40,713 nucleotides of DNA from an uncultured Collinsella sp. (GCA_949288855.1 CASELS010000005.1:1-40713), one strand, 5' to 3'. Shown: positions 7,486-15,980, counted from the stretch's first letter. The notes: generated by a model not told the origin, from the letters alone. Program-made: numbers and translations.

Positions 7486-8025
7486 TTAGTAGTTGACGAC
7501 CTGCTCCTCGAAGTAGCTCTGCGGATGGTTGCAGACCGGGCAGACCTGCGGGGCAGCCGGACCAACATGCAGATGGCCGCAGTTCAGGCACTTCCAGACC
7601 TTGACGCCCTCGCGATCAAAGACCTCGCCCTTCTCCACGCGCTCAGCGAGCTTGAGATAGCGCTCCTCGTGAGCCTTCTCAACCGCGCCGACGCCACGGA
7701 ACTTGGCGGCGATCTCCTTGAAGCCCTCCTCCTCGGCGGTCTTCGCGAACTCGTCGTACATGGTGGTCCACTCGTAGTTCTCGCCGGAGGCGGCGTCCTT
7801 CAGGTTGTCGAGGGTACCGGGCACCGCGCCGCCGTGCAGGTACTTGAACCAAAGCTTGGCATGCTCGGCCTCGTTAAGAGCCGTCTCCATAAAGATGTTC
7901 TGGATCTGAACGTAGCCGTCCTTCTTAGCCTGCGAGGCGTAATAACGATACTTGGTGTGAGCCTGCGACTCACCGGCAAATGCCGTCTCGAGGTTCTTCT
8001 TGGTCTGAGAGTTCTCAAAGTCCAT
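7486..8025 (-). CDS. rbr: Rubrerythrin
   Basis: A 179-residue non-haem iron protein that reduces hydrogen peroxide in anaerobes. An N-terminal ferritin-like diiron domain (residues 1-140) has the ExxH helices, for instance AGESQAH and [10 protein letters not shown]-terminal rubredoxin-like centre has Cys146, Cys149, Cys162 and Cys165 (CLNCG and CPVC). The ATG at 8025 is chosen because AAGGGA lies 5 nt upstream and the protein then begins MDFENSQT as in the family; an upstream ATG at 8094 would add 23 unrelated residues. The MutY-like and Rrf2 genes lie upstream on the same strand, a sensible oxidative-stress neighbourhood, but a 100-bp gap suggests its own promoter (TATAAC-like -10 in that gap). 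The conserved hairpin follows. Confidence 0.96.
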   Translation of the reverse strand: MDFENSQTKKNLETAFAGESQAHTKYRYYASQAKKDGYVQIQNIFMETALNEAEHAKLWFKYLHGGAVPGTLDNLKDAASGENYEWTTMYDEFAKTAEEEGFKEIAAKFRGVGAVEKAHEERYLKLAERVEKGEVFDREGVKVWKCLNCGHLHVGPAAPQVCPVCNHPQSYFEEQVVNY

Positions 8026-8125
8026 GGGTATCCCTTTCCCTTCTATAAGAACGGTACGTTGCGCGCTACCTGCGCGTCTATTTGTTATACCCATTTATGC
8101 GCAACGCCATCAGCGGCATCCGTTG

Positions 8126-9043
8126 CTACGCAATTGCCCAGACGCCATCGCTCTCAGCACAGAAGCCCTCTCGCGCGAGCGCCGTGAGGATCGCCTCCAC
8201 CTCATCCACCGCAACGGGATCACGCCCCGCCGTCGCCTCGAACGCGTCTAGGCGGGCGCGGACATCGTCGAAGGCAAGCCCGGGCAACCCCTCGTCACGA
8301 GCCGCCAGCAGCAAGCGCACGACCTCTGCCCGCTTCTGACGGCGCGAGCCCTCAAAACGCGACTGCCGCACATGCCCCGCCGAGCGGCGCGAAGGATTAG
8401 GGATGGTCTTCTTGAGATAGGCGCCGTAGTCGAGCAGCGCATAGTACCAGCTGCGCGGCGTATCGAGGGCATCTTGGGGCACCGCATGCAGCTCGTCGGG
8501 CACAGAGTCCCTCCCCAGGGCACCTTCGGGAGCGGCGGGACAGGTTTGCTCAATCAGCGGAATGAGCTCGCGGTCGGGCACGCCGGGAACATCGGGAAAG
8601 AAGTGGTGGAGAAACACGGTCCGCACGTTGGTCTCGAGATACACGCCGGGCAGGTCGAAGGCAAACGCGCGGATGCCCTGCGCCGTAGCGGGCCCGATAC
8701 CGGGAAGCGACACGAGCTCCGCCGTATCGTGCGGGAACACCCCATCAAAGCGTGAGACGATCTGCCCTGCCGCCTCGCGCAACGCAAGCGCGCGGCGATT
8801 GTAGCCCATACCCTGCCAAAGCTCCAAAACATCGGCAACGGGCGCGGCGGCGAGCGCCTCCACGGAAGGGAACCGGTCGAGCCAGCGCGGCAGGTACCCC
8901 TCAACACGCGGTACCTGCGTCTGCTGAAGCATGACCTCAGAAAGCCAGATGATGTAAGGCTCGCGCGTGCGGCGCCACGGCAGATCACGATAGAGACGCG
9001 CGCCCTCGGCACGCATGAGCGTCCTAAAAGCGTTGAGCTCCAT
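8126..9043 (-). CDS. MutY-like adenine DNA glycosylase lacking the iron-sulfur cluster
   Basis: A 305-residue HhH-GPD protein close to MutY: LPWRRTREPY and WLSEVMLQQTQV with the catalytic Glu36, and helix-hairpin-helix LPGIGPATAQGI (about 114-125). MutY removes adenine opposite 8-oxoguanine. Two departures are seen. The four C-terminal cluster cysteines are missing (only Cys168 and Cys295 remain). The catalytic Asp position (LDxNV in MutY) reads LETNVRTV, with Glu137. After residue 210 the C-terminus is basic and then helical, with no NUDIX-like 8-oxoG recognition domain apparent. Clusterless MutY proteins are known in some bacteria. The start at 9043 is chosen because homology begins there; upstream in-frame codons run into the Rrf2 gene. 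The Rrf2 stop is 8 bp upstream, so the two are probably one transcript. Confidence 0.8.
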   Translation of the reverse strand: MELNAFRTLMRAEGARLYRDLPWRRTREPYIIWLSEVMLQQTQVPRVEGYLPRWLDRFPSVEALAAAPVADVLELWQGMGYNRRALALREAAGQIVSRFDGVFPHDTAELVSLPGIGPATAQGIRAFAFDLPGVYLETNVRTVFLHHFFPDVPGVPDRELIPLIEQTCPAAPEGALGRDSVPDELHAVPQDALDTPRSWYYALLDYGAYLKKTIPNPSRRSAGHVRQSRFEGSRRQKRAEVVRLLLAARDEGLPGLAFDDVRARLDAFEATAGRDPVAVDEVEAILTALAREGFCAESDGVWAIA

Positions 9044-9051
9044 AACAGAGG

Positions 9052-9540
9052 CTACTGTTCGAGCTTCCAGGCAGTTCCGCAACCAGCGTAGGAGCAGAAT
9101 GCCTCTCGATCGGCAAACTGACTCTCCACGGCGGGGAACCTGCGGTGCTTGACCACGTCCTCGAGCGTGACAGAGTCGAGGTAGCTCGCCACCAGGGCGG
9201 TGAGGCCGTTCCAGAGCGGATGGTAGCAGCAGTTGTCCATGCGTTCGCAGAAACCATCGGGCGCAGTGCAATCGTTGAAGTACAGCGGGCCCTGGACCGC
9301 CTCGACGATGTCTTTGACGGTAACCTTGGCGGGATCGGCCTTAAGACGCATACCGCCGTGCACCCCGCGCAGGCTCTCGATAATGCCGGCCTGCACGAGG
9401 CCGTGCTGGATGGAGCGGGCAAAGGAGTAGGGCACGTCTACCTGGTCGGCAGCCGTGCGGACAGAGAGCAGCGCGCCGTCGCTCTCAACCAAGATGGAGA
9501 GGATACGCAGCGCGTAGTCGGTCTTTCTTGAGATGTCCAT
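9052..9540 (-). CDS. Rrf2-family regulator with cysteines for an iron-sulfur cluster
   Basis: A 162-residue Rrf2 protein: N-terminal winged helix (MDISRKTDYALRILSILVE, then the wing GVHGGMRLKADP), followed by a cysteine cluster Cys91, Cys98, Cys104, Cys105. Members such as IscR, NsrR and RsrR use three such cysteines to bind an Fe-S cluster that senses iron-sulfur status, NO or redox state. Two further cysteines lie near the C-terminus (149, 154). AAGGGGAT precedes the ATG. It leads the MutY-like gene and lies close to rubrerythrin, so an oxidative-stress role is likely. A half-palindrome GGTA-CTA-TACC at 9627-9637 upstream could be its own site, but this is weak. Confidence 0.88.
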   Translation of the reverse strand: MDISRKTDYALRILSILVESDGALLSVRTAADQVDVPYSFARSIQHGLVQAGIIESLRGVHGGMRLKADPAKVTVKDIVEAVQGPLYFNDCTAPDGFCERMDNCCYHPLWNGLTALVASYLDSVTLEDVVKHRRFPAVESQFADREAFCSYAGCGTAWKLEQ

Positions 9541-9682
9541 GCTATCCCCTTGCCGCTACCCGCTTAAGCGGGCTGTAATCCGGCGACGCCGCGGGCGAAA
9601 CCGGTGGTTGGAAATGATACACGGTAGGTACTATACCATCCGCAAGAGTAGACAGAGCATCCTGCACGAATCGGACAGCTAG

Positions 9683-9709
9683 AAAAAAGACCCCGCCGAA
9701 GCGGGGTCT
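9683..9709 (-). terminator. Terminator after tRNA-Asp
   Basis: Perfect 9-bp stem AGACCCCGC / GCGGGGTCT (9688-9696 with 9701-9709) with a TTCG tetraloop on the transcribed (minus) strand, followed by a six-T run (9688-9683). It lies 12 nt beyond the tRNA 3' end. Confidence 0.85.
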
Positions 9710-9721
9710 CAAAGCAGACAA

Positions 9722-9798
<77 letters not shown>

Positions 9799-9820
9799 CT
9801 CAGCAAATGCTGCGGTGGTA

Positions 9821-9850
9821 AGTATACACAGAAGACAATCGGCGGCGCAA
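9821..9850 (-). promoter_or_regulatory. Promoter of tRNA-Asp
   Basis: On the minus strand TTGCGC (9850-9845), an 18-bp spacer, and TATACT (9826-9821). The expected start point is about 15 nt before the mature tRNA 5' end. Confidence 0.65.
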
Positions 9851-9940
9851 GTACTTTTTTCGATTATTTTGGCAGAGCGCTCAATTCGCACTGCTACCTG
9901 CGCTTTTGTCTCAAGAATCGGCAACGGTAAGACGGACGCG

Positions 9941-10405
9941 CTACTCCCAAGCGCTTGCGATGCGCAAAATGTCGACGGAGACCACCTTGCCGTCCTCGAC
10001 GTACATGCGCGCGATGGAAGGCTTGGCGGAGTCACGCGGACTCGTAGCGGAACCGGGGTTCACCACCAAACAACGTCCCTGCTCGGCCACGCGGGCGCGG
10101 TGCGTATGGCCGCAAACACCCACGTCAATGGCGCCAACAGGAAGGTCCTCGCGATAATGCGAGACCGCAAACACAAGCCCCTCGTACTCAAAGGTGTTGA
10201 GGCGCTTGAGCGGCGGATCGTAGTTGTAGAAGGAGTCGTTGTTACCGAGGACGGCCTTGATGGGGCCGTAGTTCTGGAGCATGTCCCAGTCGGCCTCGGA
10301 GGTCAGGTCCCCCGCATGGATGACAAGGTCGGCACCTTTGATTTCTGCCAGAAGGGCGCGCGAGAGCCGACCGTGGGTGTCGGAGATGATATCGATGCGC
10401 TTCAT
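9941..10405 (-). CDS. YfcE-type metallophosphoesterase
   Basis: A 154-residue calcineurin-like phosphodiesterase of the MJ0936/YfcE family. Metal-binding motifs are in order: DIISDTHG (Asp-x-His), HAGDL, GNND, and near the C-terminus GHTHRA. Members hydrolyse phosphodiesters in vitro with Mn; natural substrates are mostly unknown. The ATG at 10405 gives the normal N-terminus, MKRIDIISDTHG, with AAAGGA upstream; longer in-frame extensions are not family-like. A TGCTCG...CGAGCA hairpin lies in the leader just before the ribosome site. It is separated from the two-component genes by 130 bp, so it may have its own promoter (TACACT at 10447-10442). Confidence 0.9.
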   Translation of the reverse strand: MKRIDIISDTHGRLSRALLAEIKGADLVIHAGDLTSEADWDMLQNYGPIKAVLGNNDSFYNYDPPLKRLNTFEYEGLVFAVSHYREDLPVGAIDVGVCGHTHRARVAEQGRCLVVNPGSATSPRDSAKPSIARMYVEDGKVVSVDILRIASAWE

Positions 10406-10535
10406 GTCGCGAAAATCCTTTGCTCGTGTATCCGAGCAGGCAGTGTAGCACATCTGAGCAGGGCGGACAGATTCTACATCTCGCTCAGCAGGCCCAAAAA
10501 GCCGTTTGATGAACGCGTAGAACCCCACCGCGCGC

Positions 10536-11252
10536 CTACAGGCTGAGCGCCTTTTTAAGCGGCACGACGCGGCGGCGCGAAACGGGCACACGCTCGTCGG
10601 TGCCGGTGATGCCGAGCTGGATCGCACCGGAAGGCACCGTCTCGACGTCCTCAACACAGGCGAGGTTCACGATATAGCGGCGGTGCACACGGAAGAACCC
10701 AAAGTCACCGAGCTTCGACTCAAACTGGGCGAGCGAGGTCGTCGACAGGAAGCGGTCGTCGTCGGTAAAGATACAGGAGTAGTCGTCCTTGGCCATGATG
10801 TAGCGAATCTGGTCGACGGGAATGAGGACCTTGCGGCCGCCCTTCTCCACCGGAATGCGCTCGATGCTCGACTTGGGCTCGGCCTGCGGCTTGACGTGCA
10901 GGGCGACCTTGGCGAGCGCGCGCTCCAGGCGCTCCTCCTCAACGGGCTTGAGCAGGTAGTCGACCGCGTCCACGTCAAACGCCTCCACGGCGTGGTCGCT
11001 GTAGGCGGTCACAAACACAACGGCGGGCGGATTCTTGAGCTTGTGCAGTGCCTCTGCCAGCTGCAGACCCGACGCACTCGGCATGGAGATGTCGAGAAAC
11101 ACCACGTCAACGCGGTTTTCCATGAGCTTTTCGATAGCAGAGCGAACGCTCGAAGCCTCGATGATGGAGCTCGTCTTACCCGTCTGCTCCAACAAGAAAC
11201 GCAACTCGGAGCGGGCGGGAGCCTCATCGTCGACAATCATGGCACGGAGCAT
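10536..11252 (-). CDS. LytR/AlgR-family response regulator (receiver + LytTR)
   Basis: A 238-residue response regulator. The receiver domain (residues 1-120) has the acidic pair DDE near the N-terminus, the phospho-acceptor in VVFLDISMP, the conserved Thr in VFVTAYSDH and Lys in YLLKPVEE. The LytTR DNA-binding domain (about 135-238) has KDDYSCIF and FFRVHRRYIVNL. Such regulators often control cell-wall, carbon-uptake or virulence genes. The ATG at 11252 is chosen because AAGGGA lies 7 nt upstream; a GTG at 11258 is too close to it. The LytS-type kinase is upstream on the same strand. The 106-bp gap between them has short hairpins (for example CCCGG-ATAA-CCGGG at 11307-11320) but no clear terminator. 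Confidence 0.92.
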   Translation of the reverse strand: MLRAMIVDDEAPARSELRFLLEQTGKTSSIIEASSVRSAIEKLMENRVDVVFLDISMPSASGLQLAEALHKLKNPPAVVFVTAYSDHAVEAFDVDAVDYLLKPVEEERLERALAKVALHVKPQAEPKSSIERIPVEKGGRKVLIPVDQIRYIMAKDDYSCIFTDDDRFLSTTSLAQFESKLGDFGFFRVHRRYIVNLACVEDVETVPSGAIQLGITGTDERVPVSRRRVVPLKKALSL

Positions 11253-11358
11253 TGGCACTTCCCTTTCGAACCTCTAACCGATTGCCCCCAGACAGCCGAG
11301 GGCTCTCCCGGATAACCGGGAACTCCATCGATGTGTCCGCAAGCACACGGACAATTTT

Positions 11359-12711
11359 CTATTTTACCCCATCGCCCCGCGCAAAGATGCTGTCGGAGAG
11401 ATCGAGGTGAAGCGTAACCGTCGTCCCCTTACCTGGAGTCGACTCCACCCGCGCGAACGAATGCGGGCCGTAGAAACGGTGGATGCGCTCGGAGATGTTG
11501 CGCATGGCAACACCCGCACCACCCCCCTGAGGAGAGCTCGTATCGGGCTTGGGCAGCGAGGCGTCGAAAAGGCGCGCCGCCGTCTGGTCGTCCATGCCCA
11601 CGCCGTCGTCGGCGACTTCGATGGACAGGGCGTTGTCCTCGCTCGCCTGAACGCGAACGGCGATATGGAGCGCCCCCTCGTCGGAAAGCGCATGGCGCAC
11701 CGCATTTTCAACCAGCGGCTGAATGAGAAACGCCGGCACCGGGGTGTCGGCAACATCATCGCCCACCTCAAAGGTGGCCTGAATACGGTCCTCACCAAAG
11801 CGCGCCTGCTCGAAGGTGAGGTAGCGGCGCGTCTGCGCAATCTCGCGCGTGACGGGGATGAGCGAGCCGGAGTTATCGAGCGTGGAGCGGTAGAACGACG
11901 AGAACTCGCGCAGAAGCTCGCGGGCGCGCGTGGGATCGGTGCGGGTAAAGGAGGCGATGGTGTTGAGCGTGTTGAACAGGAAGTGCGGGTTGATCTGCGC
12001 CTGCAGAGCACGCACCTCGGCACGCGCGGTGAGCTCCTCCTGGACCTCGAGCTCGTGGATGGCAAGCTGGGTGGACAGCAGCTCGGAAAAGCCCGTGACC
12101 AGCGCGTACTGCGTGCGGTTCACCGAGCGCGGGGAGTTGAAGTAGAACTTGAGCGCCCCGACCGTGCGCTCGCCCACCTTGAGCGGCGCGATGATGCCGG
12201 CGGGGATCTTGATCTGGCGCCCGGTCTCACCCACAACACCAAGCGGGTTCATGAACGATTGGACGATGCCATGCTTGATGACGTAGTGGGTCGCCTTGGT
12301 GTGGATGGGAGACCCTGCGGGGAAGTCCTCGGCAAGGTCGCCCACGCAGGCGAGCACGTGCTCGGCGTCGGTGATGGCGATGGTGCTCGCGCGGGTCTGC
12401 GGGATAAGGCGCCGGCAGATCTCTTGGGCGCTGTCGGGCGTAAGGCCGTCTTTGAGGGCCTCGAGCATCTCGGAGGCGACGGAAAGCGTCTCTTCCGTAT
12501 AGCGAGACCGCAGCGTATCGGGGTTGCGGCACAGGCGTGCGAACAGCACGAGGAAGACCACGAACGCCACCGCGGCGACACCCGTGAGCGTGAACTCCAC
12601 ATGCGTGGCAAACAGGTAAAGCAAGATCACAGCGATGATGCAGGCGCACACCACGGTGCCTGCCCAGAGCGCCAGATCGGCGGCGCGCCTTCCCCGGTAC
12701 GTCGATGCCAT
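11359..12711 (-). CDS. LytS-type sensor histidine kinase
   Basis: A 450-residue membrane kinase, partner of the LytTR regulator. It has two N-terminal membrane helices (about 12-34 and 40-60) with almost no outside loop, a GAF-like sensory region (about 70-215), the His_kinase segment QAQINPHFLFNTLNTIASF with phospho-acceptor His243, and a HATPase domain with N-box QPLVENAVRHAL (Asn336) and G-boxes DDGVGMD and GGGAGVAMRN. The short membrane part suggests a cytoplasmic or membrane-internal signal. Its ATG overlaps the TGA of the glycosyltransferase gene by one base (TGATG), so the two are translationally coupled. The signal is unknown. Confidence 0.92.
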   Translation of the reverse strand: MASTYRGRRAADLALWAGTVVCACIIAVILLYLFATHVEFTLTGVAAVAFVVFLVLFARLCRNPDTLRSRYTEETLSVASEMLEALKDGLTPDSAQEICRRLIPQTRASTIAITDAEHVLACVGDLAEDFPAGSPIHTKATHYVIKHGIVQSFMNPLGVVGETGRQIKIPAGIIAPLKVGERTVGALKFYFNSPRSVNRTQYALVTGFSELLSTQLAIHELEVQEELTARAEVRALQAQINPHFLFNTLNTIASFTRTDPTRARELLREFSSFYRSTLDNSGSLIPVTREIAQTRRYLTFEQARFGEDRIQATFEVGDDVADTPVPAFLIQPLVENAVRHALSDEGALHIAVRVQASEDNALSIEVADDGVGMDDQTAARLFDASLPKPDTSSPQGGGAGVAMRNISERIHRFYGPHSFARVESTPGKGTTVTLHLDLSDSIFARGDGVK

Positions 12712-13901
12712 CAGGTCTCCTCAATCAGTGCCGCGAGGTCGCGGTCGTTCCATAGGCCATCGACGATTGTAGGCCAGATGCTCGCAAAACGCAGGTAGGC
12801 ATCTTGGTATTCGCGCGCATACTGCTCGGCCTCTGCACGGCCACGGCGCCATATGCGCAGGTAGCTTGCGTGCTCGCGCGTAACCAGAGCACGCACGAGC
12901 GCCGTTTTGCGCACCCGCTCGTCGAGCTCCGGGGAGATCCATCGCCCCGGATAGGGCATGAGCGACGCCGGCGTGACGGCGTTGAGGTCGTTTTGGCGGC
13001 TCGCGTAGGCGAGCTTGGCGCGCTCGTAGTACCAGCGGTAGATGTCTTGCATAAAGCGCGGGGCGCGCTCGCGGCTCTCCGGCGGCAGATGGCGCACGAC
13101 CCAGCGGTTGTCAAACCAGACGTCGAGGCCCATGAGGCGCATGTTGAACAGATAGTCGAGGTCCTCGCCACGTGTGATGAACGGGTCGAAGGGGATGCGG
13201 CTGTAAGCGCGGGCGTGCAGCGCCAGACAACCGCCGCACACGTAGTTGGACCGGGAGATGCGCGTAGCCGCGAGGGCGCGACGCATCCAGGCGTTGAACT
13301 CCGTCCGCTTTGTCCACCAGCGGTGCTCGATGCCCACGCGCGACTCATCGGCAAGCGGGGAGCCCGCCCGGTCGTAGAAGTACCCGGTCTTGGCGAGAAT
13401 GGGAAGCCCTTGCCGTGTTTGCTGGCCGAGCGCATAGAGCGCCTTGCGCATAAAATCGGGGCCGAGGACGACCTCGTCATCGTCCAAAAAGATAACGGCA
13501 TCGTGGCCAAAGATGGCAGCGACCGCGAGCCCCATGTTGCGGATTGCGCCGTAGCCACGCAGCGAGACGCACTCGCCGGTTGCCGTTGGGGCGAGGTCGG
13601 CGATGCGGTCGGCGATACGCGCCGCCTCCACGTTGGTGACCGTCGTTATCGAAAGCTTGGGGTGCGCGCCCACAATCTCGGCCACGCGGCGGGAGACCTC
13701 GACGGTTGCCGACACGGGGCACACCACAAGAAGAATGATAGGAGCAAGATCGCGCACCTGCTCGAGCGAGGCAAGGCAGCGCTCGAGCTCCGGGTTGGGA
13801 TCGCCCAGCTCAGTTGCATGGTCGTAGGCGCCGGGAGACTGGAGCCCGTCCGCTCCGCTTGCCCAGTACGTCGGGATGACAATCGTGGCCCTCAAAGCCA
13901 T
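12711..13901 (-). CDS. Family 2-like (GT-A) glycosyltransferase
   Basis: A 396-residue cytosolic protein with the GT-A fold of family 2: N-terminal ATIVIPTYW, nucleotide-sugar/metal motif IFLDDDEVVLG (a DxD-type cluster), and a later acidic site ITRGEDLDYLFNMRLMG with the following WVVRHLPP. No membrane helix is evident, so it probably works on a soluble or peripheral acceptor. Donor and acceptor are unknown. The ATG at 13901 is used (GGGAG 10 nt upstream); a GTG at 13910 would lie too near that site. Its stop overlaps the kinase start, which suggests that the two-component pair and this enzyme serve the same envelope function. Confidence 0.85.
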   Translation of the reverse strand: MALRATIVIPTYWASGADGLQSPGAYDHATELGDPNPELERCLASLEQVRDLAPIILLVVCPVSATVEVSRRVAEIVGAHPKLSITTVTNVEAARIADRIADLAPTATGECVSLRGYGAIRNMGLAVAAIFGHDAVIFLDDDEVVLGPDFMRKALYALGQQTRQGLPILAKTGYFYDRAGSPLADESRVGIEHRWWTKRTEFNAWMRRALAATRISRSNYVCGGCLALHARAYSRIPFDPFITRGEDLDYLFNMRLMGLDVWFDNRWVVRHLPPESRERAPRFMQDIYRWYYERAKLAYASRQNDLNAVTPASLMPYPGRWISPELDERVRKTALVRALVTREHASYLRIWRRGRAEAEQYAREYQDAYLRFASIWPTIVDGLWNDRDLAALIEET

Positions 13902-14019
13902 CGCACTCACGCTCCCGCGCTCGGCAGACAGCGCCCGCGCTTGGCGCTATCGGCCAGCTCTGCCCTCGTAAACGTCCCGCACCATGCGCGACTGAAGAAG
14001 CGTGAGGCCAGGCGCGTTT

Positions 14020-14649
14020 CTACCGGTTTGTGCCGGAGTCGCTCGCCAAACCCGCGTGCGTGCCCGACCCGGCGGAGGACTCGTCCGCAAAGGGCGAGAG
14101 GCCGCGGAAGTACGGGGCGCGCGCCAGGGAGCGTCCAAGAGGGTACCCTAGTACATACATGATAACCGCTTCGCCCGCGCCGGTGGTCACGAGGCCAAAG
14201 AGGTACATGAGCGGGTACGCCCCGTCGAGAGAAATCGACGTGAACGGGATGGTGTAGAAGCCGGTCGCGGTGAGCAGGATCGGCAGGTACGCCGGCACAA
14301 TGAGCGCGTTGGCAATGACCGGGCCCGCGAGCGCCACGAGCGGGTGGGCGCGGAACTTCCAGGTAAAGAGCGCACCGGCGCAGGTTGCGGCCGAGCCAAA
14401 GACCACGTCGAGCATGCCGAGCGCACCCGTACCGGAGAGCGCGATGTTGGCGACGTTGGCAATGGCGCAGCCAAGCGTGAGACCAGGCACCGCGGCGGGC
14501 GTAAAGAGCGCGAGCGCGCAGAGTGCCTCGGAGATGCGGAACTGGATGGGTCCCCACGCAAGGTTGCCCAAAAAGAGCATGGTCATGAGCGTGCACGCCG
14601 CGTACACCGCTGCGATCATGCCCGTTTGGGCGATGTCATTCGATTTCAA
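14020..14649 (-). CDS. queT: QueT-family queuosine-precursor transporter (ECF S component)
   Basis: A 209-residue membrane protein with five to six hydrophobic helices, matching QueT: IAQTGMIAAVYAACTLM, then QFRISEALCALALF and the small-residue-rich segments GCAIANVANI and FGSAATCAGALFTW. QueT proteins are substrate-binding S components of energy-coupling-factor transporters for queuosine precursors such as preQ1; the shared ATPase/T module is encoded elsewhere. The start is a TTG at 14649 preceded by AAGGTGAT, with the first likely ATG ten codons inside. A probable preQ1-I riboswitch directly upstream supports the function. The C-terminal 25 residues are polar and probably disordered. Confidence 0.88.
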   Translation of the reverse strand: MKSNDIAQTGMIAAVYAACTLMTMLFLGNLAWGPIQFRISEALCALALFTPAAVPGLTLGCAIANVANIALSGTGALGMLDVVFGSAATCAGALFTWKFRAHPLVALAGPVIANALIVPAYLPILLTATGFYTIPFTSISLDGAYPLMYLFGLVTTGAGEAVIMYVLGYPLGRSLARAPYFRGLSPFADESSAGSGTHAGLASDSGTNR

Positions 14650-14654
14650 GAGAT

Positions 14655-14698
14655 CACCTTCTGTTGTTGGAGGGCTTTACTGATGCCCAGAGCCCTCC
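14655..14698 (-). promoter_or_regulatory. Probable preQ1-I riboswitch controlling queT translation
   Basis: On the minus strand a 7-bp stem GGAGGGC / GCCCTCC (14698-14692 with 14675-14669) closes a loop containing CATCAGTAAA. An A-rich tail AACAACAGAAGG (14668-14657) leads into the ribosome site. A second GGGC (14688-14685) can also pair with GCCC, giving a tight hairpin with CAGTAA before CCC. Both this loop and the AACAA...AAGG tail resemble the Thermoanaerobacter tengcongensis preQ1-I class. Loop TCTG can pair with tail CAGA as an H-type pseudoknot that would cover the ribosome site. There is no T-run, so control is probably translational. Confidence 0.6.
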
Positions 14699-14729
14699 CC
14701 CACCGCAGGTGAGCGCGCACCGCCTACGT

Positions 14730-15980
14730 TTAGGCGACGCCTTTGATGCGAGCGAGCCTCATGAGCATGACAAAGCCCACAACCAGCAAGATCCCGATGG
14801 AAAGCACTCCTAAAGAAGGATCGCCCGTGAGCGATGTCACCACCGATACTAGCAGAGTTCCCATAACAGAGGCGTAGCGCCCAAAGATGTCGAAGAAACC
14901 GTAATACTCGTTGGCGTGCTCCTTGGGGATAAGCTTGCCAAAGTAGCTGCGCGAAAGCGCCTGGATGCCGCCCTGGAACATACCGACCACGATGGCGAGA
15001 ATCCAGAACTCCACCGCCGACTTTAAGAAGAACGCCGCAAAGAGCACGATCGCCACGTAGGCGGCAACGGCGATGATGATCATCTTGAGCGTGCCCTGCG
15101 TCTTGGCGAGGCGCCCGTAGGCGATGGCCGAAGGAAAGGCAACAAACTGCGTGACAAGCAGGGCCAAGATGAGCTGGGTGGAGTCGATACCGAGCGACGT
15201 GCCATAGGTGGTTGCCATCGAGATAACCGTGTGAACGCCGTCGATATAGAAGAAGAAGGCAATCATGAAGATGGCGAGCACGCGGTCGCGCGCAATGCGG
15301 CGCATGGTCCCCACCAGGCCGCGAATGGTCTTGCCGACCTCGCTCGCAAAGGTCTCGCCCGGCGCGAGCTCCTTGCCGTAGCGCTGGCGATAGGTGCGCA
15401 GCAGCGGCAGCGTGAAGGCGAGCCACCAAGCGCCCGTGATGACAAACGAGAGCCTTGTGCAAAGAAGCATGTCGAGGCCAATCACCGCGGGACCGCCCAT
15501 AATGAGCGCGATGCAGACGATAAAGGGCACGCACGAACCCACATAGCCCCAAGCGTAGCCCGAGCTCGACACGGCATCCATGCGCTCGTCTGTTGTGACG
15601 TCGGGGAGCATCGCGTCGTAAAACGTCATCGACGAGTTGAGGCCGATGGTGCAGAGCACGTAGACGACGAGGAAGGGCATGGCCCCCATGGGCAGCGCCT
15701 GCGCGAGGCAGAGCACAAGACCCGTCAAAAAGAACCCGAGGAAAAACTTGATCTTGTTGCCTGCAAAGTCGGCGAGCGAACCCAAGACGGGCATGAGAAG
15801 CGCCACCACAAGAGAGGCGATAGTCTGGGCATTTGCCCATGCGGTCACCAGCTCGGCGGAGTTGGCAGCGGTGTTGATGGCATCGAAGTAGATGGGTACC
15901 ACCGATGTGTTGAGCAAAACGAGGGCTGAGTTGCCCACGTCATACATCACCCAGTTGCGCTCGAGCGTCGTGTACTTCAT
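14730..15980 (-). CDS. UMF1-type (Atg22-like) major facilitator transporter
   Basis: A 416-residue membrane protein with about twelve predicted helices. It begins TTLERNWVMYDVGNSALVLL, the hallmark N-terminus of the UMF1/Atg22-like MFS family, and contains GSLADFAGNK and, in the second half, QGGIQALSRSYFGKLIPKEH. Substrates of the bacterial members are not established; the yeast Atg22 relative exports amino acids from the vacuole. The ATG at 15980 is preferred, with GGGGAGG 9 nt upstream; an upstream in-frame ATG would add 28 hydrophilic residues. It lies 80 bp upstream of queT on the same strand, with the riboswitch between. Confidence 0.88.
   Translation of the reverse strand: MKYTTLERNWVMYDVGNSALVLLNTSVVPIYFDAINTAANSAELVTAWANAQTIASLVVALLMPVLGSLADFAGNKIKFFLGFFLTGLVLCLAQALPMGAMPFLVVYVLCTIGLNSSMTFYDAMLPDVTTDERMDAVSSSGYAWGYVGSCVPFIVCIALIMGGPAVIGLDMLLCTRLSFVITGAWWLAFTLPLLRTYRQRYGKELAPGETFASEVGKTIRGLVGTMRRIARDRVLAIFMIAFFFYIDGVHTVISMATTYGTSLGIDSTQLILALLVTQFVAFPSAIAYGRLAKTQGTLKMIIIAVAAYVAIVLFAAFFLKSAVEFWILAIVVGMFQGGIQALSRSYFGKLIPKEHANEYYGFFDIFGRYASVMGTLLVSVVTSLTGDPSLGVLSIGILLVVGFVMLMRLARIKGVA

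Noticed and set aside
8026-8125. PerR-type box in front of rubrerythrin.
   Set aside because: The only candidate, TTCTATAAGAA, is a short imperfect palindrome without the TTATAATnATTATAA pattern.
9044-9271. Longer N-terminus of the MutY-like protein.
   Set aside because: The extra 76 residues lie inside the Rrf2 gene in another frame and are unlike any glycosylase.
14669-14698. Hairpin GGAGGGC/GCCCTCC as a terminator of the UMF1 transporter gene.
   Set aside because: There is no T-run after it on the minus strand and it leads directly into the queT ribosome site; a riboswitch fits better.
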